Positions 1 to 5,364 of a stretch of DNA of 5,364 nucleotides are shown piece by piece (positions within the stretch are counted from its first letter, which is position 1; each line of letters starts with the position of its first letter). This DNA is from Marinospirillum sp. (GTDB lineage: Bacteria > Pseudomonadota > Gammaproteobacteria > Pseudomonadales > Halomonadaceae): contig NZ_JACUUA010000216.1 of assembly GCF_014859565.1 (NCBI RefSeq), positions 1-5,364 on the forward strand, in the 5' to 3' direction. A model generated the notes under the pieces. The model did not search any database and was not told the DNA's origin. It saw only the letters and a list, made by a program, of their open reading frames with translations. The translations under genes and the position numbers were made by a program.

Positions 1-326
1 CCACCTTTGTTGCCTGGCTAAATGTAATGGCACTGGAGATGGAAGATCCAACCCAAGCTTTTTTGGAGGGTGGTGTGGCGCTGTCACCGGGAGAAGCTTT
101 TGGACAGGCCGGTTTTGTACGCATGAACTTTGGTTGCCCTGCAGATCAACTGCAGCAGACATTACAGCGTATGGCGCAGGTGATTCATCGGCAGGCATCA
201 CTAGGCTGGGGTGATCAGCAATTCAAAGCAATGAGTGTTGATCAGGCCATGCAGGGGTTGGCTGATGAACAGGAAGTTTATACAGATGCAGATATCAGTG
301 AGCCTGATCGTAAAATTGAGCCTTAA
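1..326 (+). CDS. patB: MalY/PatB-family PLP-dependent C-S lyase/aminotransferase, C-terminal part (5' end outside window)
   Basis: Only the last 107 residues are present; the reading frame is open from base 3 and stops at TAA 324-326. The visible part begins TFVAWLNVMALEM and continues through GGVALSPGEAFG and GFVRMNFGCP. That is the order found at the C-terminus of the MalY/PatB branch of fold-type I aminotransferases (a 'W-L' helix, 'GV.L.PG..FG', then 'R.N..CP'). In this family the Arg of FVRMNF contacts the substrate carboxylate. The catalytic Lys that carries PLP would lie upstream and cannot be seen. Known members cleave cystathionine or cysteine-type C-S bonds in the cytoplasm, and some act as aminotransferases. 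About 45 residues follow the usual end of the domain (after QVIHR); they are polar and acidic near the end and I recognise no motif in them. The internal ATG at 27 is not the start, because family homology continues upstream of it. Family assignment is firm; exact substrate and gene symbol are less certain. Confidence 0.85.
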   Translation, partial: TFVAWLNVMALEMEDPTQAFLEGGVALSPGEAFGQAGFVRMNFGCPADQLQQTLQRMAQVIHRQASLGWGDQQFKAMSVDQAMQGLADEQEVYTDADISEPDRKIEP

Positions 327-384
327 TCACCAGACTCTGTAGCAAAAAACTGCTGCTAAGCTGTTTCCGATTTCTTCATTCTGG

Positions 385-1023
385 ATGCTGAACATGACCC
401 TTAGGATCCAATCTCCTGTCCTGACTTTGCAGCAACTAGGCATAGAGCTGTTGCAACCTTTCAGCCTGTCATTAAAGGGCGGCGAAATCTGTTGTATCAG
501 TGGTGCGTCCGGCAGTGGCAAAAGCCGTCTGTTGCGTGCCCTTGCTGATCTGGAGCCACATCAGGGTGATGTATTGCTGGATGGACGCAGCCAGCAGCAG
601 ATTCCTGCCCATCTCTGGCGTTTACAAGTGCGGCTGGTGCCGGCAGAAAGTCAGTGGTGGTCAGATGAAGTAGCTGATCATTTTCCTGCTGATTATCACC
701 CGCAGAATTTCACCCCACTGGGGCTGGATCATCAGGCCATGTATTGGCAGGTGAGCCGCCTTTCCAGTGGTGAAAAACAACGCTTGGCGCTGCTGAGAGC
801 ACTCTCCTTCCCGCTTAAGGTGTTGCTGCTGGATGAACCCACGGCTAATCTTGATCCTGATTCAACCCTGCAGGTGGAACGCTGGTTGCAACAGCAGATC
901 CATCAGCATCAGTGGCCTGTAGTCTGGGTGGCGCATGATGTAGCCCAGATTCAACGGGTGGCTGATCGGGAACTGGTAATCCGTGATGGTGAAGTCCAGG
1001 AGATATTAATTGCAAGTCATTGA
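385..1023 (+). CDS. fetA: FetA-like ABC transporter ATP-binding protein
   Basis: A 212-residue soluble ABC ATPase with all main motifs: Walker A GASGSGKS (residues 40-47), signature LSSGEKQR (126-133), Walker B VLLLDEP (146-152, catalytic Glu151), D-loop ANLD (154-157) and switch His184 in WVAHD. It lies immediately upstream of, and overlaps by 14 bp, a UPF0014/FetB membrane subunit, and its size is close to the FetA (YbbL) type. The pair is therefore read as a FetAB transporter. In Escherichia coli that system is reported to export iron and to improve survival under peroxide stress; iron as substrate here is inferred from homology. The Q-loop is odd: where a Gln is normal, the sequence reads VPAESQWW (85-92). 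Start choice is uncertain. ATG 385 has no evident ribosome site, while ATG 394 (residue 4) has a weak GGA 8 bases upstream. A stop at 340-342 limits extension, and only a non-standard CTG (361) lies between. It may be co-transcribed with the lyase gene 58 bp upstream, since I see no terminator in the gap. Confidence 0.88.
   Translation: MLNMTLRIQSPVLTLQQLGIELLQPFSLSLKGGEICCISGASGSGKSRLLRALADLEPHQGDVLLDGRSQQQIPAHLWRLQVRLVPAESQWWSDEVADHFPADYHPQNFTPLGLDHQAMYWQVSRLSSGEKQRLALLRALSFPLKVLLLDEPTANLDPDSTLQVERWLQQQIHQHQWPVVWVAHDVAQIQRVADRELVIRDGEVQEILIASH
998..1002 (+). promoter_or_regulatory. Ribosome binding site deciding the TTG start of fetB
   Basis: AGGAG sits inside the 3' end of the upstream ATPase gene, 7 bases before TTG at 1010. 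No ATG or GTG in frame lies nearby with comparable spacing. The protein from this TTG begins with the short N-terminus and first membrane helix expected of the family, so the site supports a TTG start and translational coupling of the two genes. Confidence 0.75.
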
Positions 1024-1813
1024 ACTGCAGTGGTGGCAGTTAGGCCTGGCCGTGCTGATGGTACTGATGCTGGCGTGGTTTTCCCATCAGGCAAGGTTAG
1101 GTATCAGTCGCAGTTTGTTGGTGGCAACCCTTCGAACACTGATACAGCTGGCGTTGATTGGGTTGGTGCTGGAGCTGCTGTTTTCAGTGGGCAGCTTGTT
1201 GTGGGTGGCTGTGATGGCTCTGGTGATGCTGTTGCTGGCCGGACGCGAAGTGGTGGCGCGGCAGCGACGGCGACTGACTGGCCGCTGGGCTTATGGCATT
1301 GGCACCCTGTCGATGTTTGTGTCTTCCTTTTCTGTTGCAATCATCACATTGGTGGTACTGGTTGGCCCTGATCCCTGGTACACCCCTCAGTATGCCATCC
1401 CATTGCTGGGTATGTTGCTGGGTAATACCATGACCGGTGTAGCGCTGAGTCTGGATCGCCTGACCGAACAAACCTGGCAGCAGCGACAGATCATCGAAAA
1501 CCGGTTGATGCTTGGGCAACACTGGTCACAAGCAATAGAACCCATCCGTAGAGAAGCCATGCGTTCAGGTATGATTCCCAGTATTAATGCCATGGCTGCA
1601 GCAGGCATCATCAGCTTGCCGGGTATGATGACCGGTCAGATACTGGCCGGTACACCACCGGCACTGGCAGTGAAATACCAGATACTCATCATGTTGATTA
1701 TTACACTGGGAACCGGTCTGGGATCACTGCTGGCGGTGATCATGGGTAGTCGTCGTTTGTTTGATGAACGCCAGCGACTCAGGCTGGATCGTTTGCAGAG
1801 TCCTGTGAACTGA
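1010..1813 (+). CDS. fetB: FetB-like ABC transporter permease (UPF0014 family)
   Basis: A 267-residue integral membrane protein, close in length to E. coli FetB (YbbM). About seven hydrophobic segments are visible, roughly at residues 8-26, 37-55, 60-78, 96-118, 128-148, 193-212 and 222-245. Family hallmarks are PLLGMLLGNTMTGVALSLDR (131-150) and the EAMRSGMIPSIN (182-193) to ISLPGMMTGQILAG (201-214) block, which are strongly conserved in UPF0014. It should form the inner-membrane channel of a FetAB exporter with the ATPase encoded just upstream; iron export is the role described for the E. coli pair, and the substrate here is inferred. Translation starts at TTG with a well-placed AGGAG. The gene overlaps the ATPase gene by 14 bp at its 5' end and the opposite-strand acr3 gene by 35 bp at its 3' end, so its last 10 or so codons are read on both strands. 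No terminator hairpin follows the TGA at 1811-1813. Confidence 0.92.
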   Translation: MQVIELQWWQLGLAVLMVLMLAWFSHQARLGISRSLLVATLRTLIQLALIGLVLELLFSVGSLLWVAVMALVMLLLAGREVVARQRRRLTGRWAYGIGTLSMFVSSFSVAIITLVVLVGPDPWYTPQYAIPLLGMLLGNTMTGVALSLDRLTEQTWQQRQIIENRLMLGQHWSQAIEPIRREAMRSGMIPSINAMAAAGIISLPGMMTGQILAGTPPALAVKYQILIMLIITLGTGLGSLLAVIMGSRRLFDERQRLRLDRLQSPVN

Positions 1814-2885
1814 GCGGATGTATAAAACCTTCACGGGTGCGGTTGGCATATTTTACCAGGGCCAGCATCAGTGGAACTTCCACCAGTACACCCACCACTG
1901 TAGCCAAAGCAGCACCGGATTGCAGGCCAAACAAGGCAATGGCAGCTGCCACCGCCAGCTCAAAGAAGTTGCTGGCACCAATCATCGCGCCGGGTGCAGC
2001 AATGTTATGGGGCACCTTCCAACTTTTTGCCCAGTAGTAGGCCAACAGGAAAATCAGCACCGTCTGGATAATCAGTGGTACAGCAATCAGGCCGATGTGT
2101 AGTGGGTTAGCCAGAATCACCTCACCCTGAAAGGCAAACAACAGCACCAGGGTGATGATTAAAGCGACAGGGGTTACCGAGCCAATACGTGGCATAAAAA
2201 CCTGATCAAACCATGCCTGGCCTTGGTGTTTTATCAGGGTGATACGAGTCAGGTAACCGGCGGCCAATGGAATGACGATGTAAAGCAGCACCGACAGGAA
2301 AACGGTATCCCAGGGCACCGGGATATTGGAAATACCCAGCAGCAGCACCACAATCGGTGCAAAGGCAAACAACATGATGATGTCATTTAAAGCCACCTGC
2401 ACCAGTGTATAAGCGGCATCACCGCGAGTCAGGTAACTCCAGACAAACACCATGGCAGTGCAGGGTGCGGCACCCAGCAGAATGGCACCAGCCAGGTATT
2501 CATAAGCCAGAGCTTCGGGAATGAAGGGTTTAAACACCACCAGCAGAAAAAACCAGCTGATGGCAAACATGCTGAAAGGTTTGATCAGCCAGTTGATGGA
2601 GGTGGTGATGACCAACCCTTTGGGTTGTTTGCGAACACCAAGAATGGCCGAGAAGTCGATCTGCACCATCATCGGGAAAATCATACCCCAGATCAGGATG
2701 GCAACCGGAATCGACACCTGAGCGTATTCATAAGCTGCCAGCGCCTCGGGAATGGCCGGAGCAAACTGTCCCAGCAACACACCAACAATAATTGCCAGTG
2801 CCACCCAGACCGATAAAAACCGGCCAAAGATCCCCATGCTCTCGGTGGATGGGTTGGTTGCAGGCTGCTGAATACCCTGAGTCAT
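1779..2885 (-). CDS. acr3: ACR3-family arsenite efflux permease
   Basis: A 368-residue inner-membrane protein of the bile/arsenite/riboflavin transporter superfamily, within the usual ACR3 length. About ten hydrophobic segments follow a short hydrophilic N-terminus of some 20 residues. ACR3 hallmarks are present: WGMIFPMMVQIDF (66-78), GAAPCTAMVFVWSYLT (138-153) with the conserved membrane Cys142 needed for arsenite transport in studied members, ALNDIIML (165-172), and SNFFELAVA (305-313) with Glu309, followed by VGVLVEVPLML (331-341) with Glu336. One of these acidic residues should match the essential Glu reported for ACR3; I expect Glu309. The protein would extrude arsenite using the proton motive force. 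The ATG at 2885 is preceded by AGGA at 6 bases. Unlike most ars operons, no arsR, arsC or arsH is adjacent within the window; the neighbours are a convergent fetB and a divergent restriction gene, so regulation would be from elsewhere or absent. The ArsB family is excluded by length and motifs. Confidence 0.94.
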   Translation of the reverse strand: MTQGIQQPATNPSTESMGIFGRFLSVWVALAIIVGVLLGQFAPAIPEALAAYEYAQVSIPVAILIWGMIFPMMVQIDFSAILGVRKQPKGLVITTSINWLIKPFSMFAISWFFLLVVFKPFIPEALAYEYLAGAILLGAAPCTAMVFVWSYLTRGDAAYTLVQVALNDIIMLFAFAPIVVLLLGISNIPVPWDTVFLSVLLYIVIPLAAGYLTRITLIKHQGQAWFDQVFMPRIGSVTPVALIITLVLLFAFQGEVILANPLHIGLIAVPLIIQTVLIFLLAYYWAKSWKVPHNIAAPGAMIGASNFFELAVAAAIALFGLQSGAALATVVGVLVEVPLMLALVKYANRTREGFIHPLSSQDSANDPA

Positions 2886-2891
2886 GTCTTT

Positions 2892-2895
2892 TCCT
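2892..2895 (-). promoter_or_regulatory. Ribosome binding site of acr3
   Basis: On the minus strand the sequence reads AGGA followed by six bases (AAAGAC) and then ATG at 2885. This fixes the start at 2885 rather than at the internal Met17 of the protein. Confidence 0.6.
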
Positions 2896-2899
2896 GTCT

Positions 2900-2923
2900 A
2901 TATCCGTAAGGCGGTTAGGATAT
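2900..2923. promoter_or_regulatory. Imperfect palindrome in the acr3 promoter (candidate operator)
   Basis: ATATCC-G-TAA, a five-base centre GGCGG, then TTA-GGATAT: two 9-base arms match exactly apart from a single extra G in the left arm. It covers the proposed acr3 -10 box (2917-2922) and the expected transcription start, a classic place for a repressor to act. ArsR-type repressors bind imperfect dyads in such positions, but I cannot match this site to a known ArsR consensus. A role as operator is inference; it could also simply fold in the acr3 leader RNA. Confidence 0.4.
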
Positions 2924-2942
2924 GCACGCAAGCGAATATAAT
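2915..2942 (+). promoter_or_regulatory. Candidate sigma-70 promoter for the restriction-modification gene
   Basis: A perfect TATAAT stands at 2937-2942. The best -35 is weak: TTAGGA at 2915-2920, three of six matches with a 16-base spacer. Transcription would begin near 2949, giving a leader of about 75 bases before the ATG at 3026. The -10 shares bases 2940-2942 with the -35 of the opposing acr3 promoter, so polymerase cannot occupy both at once. Confidence 0.42.
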
Positions 2943-2945
2943 CAA
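2917..2945 (-). promoter_or_regulatory. Candidate sigma-70 promoter of acr3
   Basis: On the minus strand TTGATT (2945-2940, four of six matches to the -35 consensus) is followed by exactly 17 bases and TATCCT (2922-2917, four of six matches to the -10 consensus). Transcription would begin near 2910, leaving a leader of about 25 bases that includes the ribosome site. The -10 box lies within the palindrome at 2900-2923. Confidence 0.5.
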
Positions 2946-2966
2946 GGTGAGACATCTGAATCAGGA

Positions 2967-3035
2967 ATGGTAAGATCAGCCTTAAAGACTTCGCTCCGGA
3001 TTATGGAAAAAAAAGGATTGCCTGAATGCCCCTGA
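2967..3035 (+). other. Possible 22-codon upstream ORF overlapping the restriction gene start
   Basis: ATG at 2967 opens a 22-codon frame that ends at TGA 3033-3035 and overlaps the next gene by 10 bases in a different frame. The peptide is basic in its first half (residues such as R3, K7, R11, K15, K16) and has no recognisable motif. Its ribosome site is poor: AGGA directly touches the ATG, and a better AAGGTGA (2944-2950) is too far away and near the predicted transcript start. It could be a leader peptide coupling translation to the restriction gene, or chance. I favour chance slightly. Confidence 0.2.
3013..3017 (+). promoter_or_regulatory. Ribosome binding site fixing the start of the restriction-modification gene
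   Basis: AAGGA, at the end of an eight-adenine run, lies 8 bases before ATG 3026. In the same frame a TGA (3023-3025) stands immediately before this ATG, so no longer N-terminus is possible. Confidence 0.65.
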
Positions 3036-5364
3036 TTGCTCAGAAGGTTTTTAACAAACACCTGAAATCCAAACCACTGCCGGAAGATCACTGGAAGGTG
3101 CTGGCTGCCTGGAAGCAGCGAATTGAATCCGGTGATCTGGAAAAACAGACGGAAGTATCTGTACACGCTCCGTTTATGCAGCAGATTCTGGTCAAGGTGC
3201 TGGGTTATCAGGCTTTTGGTGAGCAGGATCACTACACCGTGGCACGGGAATACGGCATTGCACGGGGGCAGGTGGATTTTGTACTGGGGCACCTGACCGG
3301 CAATAAAAACAAAGATCGGATTGAAGCTGTGCTTGAGGCCAAAGGCGCAAGAACCAGAGATCTGGATGCCATCATGCCAGGTCGGCATATAAGCCCGGTT
3401 CAGCAAGTCTGGGGGTATGCACGGGATGCTAAAGGTGCCCAGTGGGTCTTGCTGACCAACTATCTGGAAATCCGCCTGTATCACATTGGTGAAACCTCAC
3501 TGGTGTACGAGCATTTTGATCTGGCCAGTCTGACTGATCCGCTGGAGTACGCCCGTTTTCAGTGTTGCCTGAATGCTGAAAACCTGTTGAACGGTCGTAC
3601 GCTGGAATTGCTGCAACAGACTCATCAGGTTGGTAAGGAAATCACCGAGCGGCTTTATGATGATTATAAAAGGCTGCGTGAAACCCTGATTGTCAGCCTG
3701 ATTGAAGCCAATCCGGACTGGGCGGCGGTCGATCTGGTTGCACCCGCACAGAAGCTGCTGGATCGCATTCTGTTTGTTGCCTTTGCCGAAGATTCCGGTC
3801 TGATACCGGAGCACTCCATTGCTCAGGCCTATACCCATGCTGATCCCTACAATCCCCGTCCGGTTTATGAAAACTTCAAAGGGCTGTTTCGTGCCATCGA
3901 CAAGGGCAACAGCCACCTGAATATCCCCGCCTATAACGGTGGTCTGTTTGCGGATGATCCAGAGCTGGATGCTTTGCAGGTCAGTGACAGCCTGTGCGAA
4001 GCCTTCAAGGAACTGGCGGACTATGATTTTGCTTCTGAAGTTTCCGTTACCGTACTGGGGCATATTTTTGAACAGTCCATCGCGGACCTGGAAGAGCTGA
4101 CCGAACAACTGCAGCAAGGCATACCACTGCAGCGCAAAGACAAGGCCCGCTCGGTATCCGGTAAACGCAAACTGCAAGGGGTGGTTTACACACCAGACAG
4201 TATCACCGCATTTATAGTGGAACAGACGCTGGGACAATACCTGCAACAGCAGTTTGACCAGCTGTTGCAGCAGTACGGGCAAATCAAAACGGATGGTGAT
4301 ATTCAGTGGAAGAAGGGTAAACAAACCGAACTGCGTTTCTGGTATGCCTGGCAAGAGGCTTTGCAGAAAACTCGCGTGGTTGACCCGGCCTGTGGTTCCG
4401 GCGCTTTTCTGGTGGCGGCTTTTGATTACCTTCACTCAGAATATCAGCGCATCAACGACAAACTCACCGAGCTGACCGGTCAGCCGGGGGTGTTTGATCT
4501 CAACAAGGAAATCCTCAATCGCAACCTCTACGGGGTCGATATCAACCCTGAATCCATCGAGATCACCAAACTTTCGTTATGGTTAAAAACAGCAGAGCGT
4601 GGCAAGCCCCTTACCAGTCTGGATGCCTGCATCCGGCAGGGTAACAGTCTTGGCTTCAGTTCAGCGGTGCCCGGTTCGGATTTCTGCTGGCAGCAGGCTT
4701 TTCCGGAGATTTTTGCGGAGGGCGGGTTTGATCTGGTGCTGGGTAATCCGCCCTATGTGCGACAGGAACGCTTCAGTGCATTAAAGCCCTGGCTGGCCGA
4801 GCAGTATCAGGTGTATCACGGCGTGGCAGATCTTTACGCCTACTTCTTTGAGCTGGGATTAAACCTGCTGAAGCCAGATGGTTTACTGGGTTACATAAGC
4901 TCATCCACCTTTTTTAAAACCAGCTCCGGCCAGCCCTTGCGGATGTTTCTGAAACAGCAGGCAGGATTCAGCAAGGTGGTGGACTTTGGTGATTTGCAGG
5001 TGTTTGAAGGCGTCACCACCTACCCCGCCATTCTGATTCTGCAGAAAACACAGCCCGCTGCCGATCATCGACTGCAGATGCTGTGCCTGAGTGATCAACT
5101 GCCGGATAACCTGAACCAGGCGTTTAACCAACAGCATGGACAGATGCCCCAGCAACAGCTGCAGGATGAAGGCTGGCAACTGGAAGATGAAAGCCTGGCA
5201 GCGCTCAGATACAAGCTGACCCACGATGCGAAGGGGCAGCCATATCCGACCATCAAGGAGATTTACGGCTCGCCTTATCGAGGTATTTTGACCGGCTTGA
5301 ATGAAGCTTTTGTGATTGATCAGGCAACACGAGACTTGCTGGTACAGCAAGACCCGGCATCGGC
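3026..5364 (+). CDS. Type IIG restriction-modification enzyme, Eco57I-like (3' end outside window)
   Basis: The frame is open from ATG 3026 to the window edge, giving 779 residues of a protein that in this family usually exceeds 1000. Order of parts: (1) residues 1-160, a PD-(D/E)XK-type nuclease with Glu43, GQVDF (Asp84), VLEAKG (Glu104, Lys106) and QVWGYA (127-132), as in the N-terminal cleavage domains of Type I and Type IIG enzymes; (2) residues 200-380, a helical connector with NIPAYNGGLFAD (299-310); (3) an N6-adenine methyltransferase with motif X GVVYTP (385-390), S-adenosylmethionine-binding motif I DPACGSG (453-459), GVDINPESIEITKLSLWL (503-520) and catalytic motif IV NPPY (574-577); (4) from about 745, YGSPYRGILTGLNEAF (747-762), typical of the start of a TaqI-like target-recognition domain. 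One chain should therefore both methylate and cut DNA at a site that cannot be predicted here. No separate methylase or specificity gene is visible. It is transcribed away from acr3, with its own ribosome site. A methylase of BREX or DISARM type is less likely because the nuclease triad looks intact. Confidence 0.88.
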   Translation, partial: MPLIAQKVFNKHLKSKPLPEDHWKVLAAWKQRIESGDLEKQTEVSVHAPFMQQILVKVLGYQAFGEQDHYTVAREYGIARGQVDFVLGHLTGNKNKDRIEAVLEAKGARTRDLDAIMPGRHISPVQQVWGYARDAKGAQWVLLTNYLEIRLYHIGETSLVYEHFDLASLTDPLEYARFQCCLNAENLLNGRTLELLQQTHQVGKEITERLYDDYKRLRETLIVSLIEANPDWAAVDLVAPAQKLLDRILFVAFAEDSGLIPEHSIAQAYTHADPYNPRPVYENFKGLFRAIDKGNSHLNIPAYNGGLFADDPELDALQVSDSLCEAFKELADYDFASEVSVTVLGHIFEQSIADLEELTEQLQQGIPLQRKDKARSVSGKRKLQGVVYTPDSITAFIVEQTLGQYLQQQFDQLLQQYGQIKTDGDIQWKKGKQTELRFWYAWQEALQKTRVVDPACGSGAFLVAAFDYLHSEYQRINDKLTELTGQPGVFDLNKEILNRNLYGVDINPESIEITKLSLWLKTAERGKPLTSLDACIRQGNSLGFSSAVPGSDFCWQQAFPEIFAEGGFDLVLGNPPYVRQERFSALKPWLAEQYQVYHGVADLYAYFFELGLNLLKPDGLLGYISSSTFFKTSSGQPLRMFLKQQAGFSKVVDFGDLQVFEGVTTYPAILILQKTQPAADHRLQMLCLSDQLPDNLNQAFNQQHGQMPQQQLQDEGWQLEDESLAALRYKLTHDAKGQPYPTIKEIYGSPYRGILTGLNEAFVIDQATRDLLVQQDPAS

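Noticed and set aside
341..354. AGCA-AAAAAC-TGCT hairpin after the lyase gene as a terminator
   Set aside because: The stem is only four pairs and no T-run follows, so it does not meet the form of an intrinsic terminator.
354..362. Extended -10-like TGCTAAGCT upstream of fetA as a promoter
   Set aside because: Only three of six -10 bases match and there is no acceptable -35 at 16-18 bases, so I did not list it.
1030..1522. Several frames of about 75-115 codons on both strands inside fetB
   Set aside because: They are out-of-frame readings of a well-conserved membrane protein gene; the compositions are Gly/Ala or Pro/Gln/His rich without motifs.
3003..3035. Phase-variable on/off switching of the restriction gene by the A8 run
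   Set aside because: The run is upstream of the ribosome site and outside the coding frame, and a TGA precedes the ATG in frame, so length changes cannot fuse or disrupt the enzyme itself; only an indirect effect through the small upstream ORF is possible.
2942..3484. A 180-codon minus-strand frame reaching into the acr3 promoter region
   Set aside because: It is the antisense of the nuclease domain and has no recognisable motif; its stop falls inside the proposed promoter region.
3497..4435. A 312-codon open frame on the minus strand opposite the restriction gene
   Set aside because: The plus strand here encodes clear nuclease-connector and methyltransferase sequence. The minus translation is rich in Gln, Leu and Phe as expected of a complementary reading of Gln/Leu/Glu codons, and shows no family motif.
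4901..5350. A 149-codon minus-strand frame near the right edge
   Set aside because: It is antisense to the methyltransferase and target-recognition region, which is well supported on the plus strand.
3026..5364. PglX (BREX) or DrmMI (DISARM) methylase instead of a Type IIG enzyme
   Set aside because: The N-terminal D84/E104-x-K106 nuclease motif and the TaqI-like TGLNEAF segment fit Type IIG better, and no other BREX or DISARM gene is in the window. Sequence to the right could reopen this.

Overview
The window reads as the chromosome of a Gram-negative, probably marine or aquatic gammaproteobacterium. This is inferred from the moderate GC content (about half by eye), the glutamine-rich proteins, and a FetA/FetB-type pair of the kind known from enterobacteria. 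No rRNA, tRNA, insertion sequence, CRISPR array or integrase is visible, so the genus cannot be fixed. Gene density is very high: apart from a 58-bp and a 140-bp intergenic gap, everything is coding.

Layout. (1) Positions 1-326, plus strand: the C-terminal 107 residues of a MalY/PatB-type PLP-dependent C-S lyase/aminotransferase, cut by the window edge. (2) Positions 385-1813, plus strand: a two-gene operon for a FetAB-type ABC transporter. The ATPase overlaps the UPF0014 membrane subunit by 14 bp, and the second gene uses a TTG start behind a strong AGGAG site. (3) Positions 1779-2885, minus strand: an ACR3-family arsenite efflux permease, convergent with fetB and overlapping its 3' end by 35 bp. 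No arsR or arsC lies beside it. (4) Positions 2886-3025: a compact divergent control region with a candidate sigma-70 promoter for acr3, an imperfect palindrome over its -10/start region, and a consensus TATAAT on the opposite strand reading into the next gene. (5) Positions 3026-5364, plus strand: the first 779 residues of a large single-chain Type IIG (Eco57I-like) restriction-modification protein. It carries an N-terminal PD-(D/E)XK nuclease motif, N6-adenine methyltransferase motifs and the start of a TaqI-like target-recognition region, and runs off the right edge.

How the parts fit. FetAB homologues export iron and help oxidative-stress resistance, and ACR3 exports arsenite, so the middle of the window is a small metal/metalloid efflux block. 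The restriction-modification gene is a defence function that abuts it and may mark the left edge of an accessory region continuing to the right. The most interesting places to look are the overlapping divergent promoters between acr3 and the restriction gene (with a possible 22-codon upstream ORF), the tail-to-tail overlap of fetB and acr3, and the altered Q-loop of the FetA-like ATPase. I see no clearly new multi-gene system here; the part that could reveal one lies downstream of the window.
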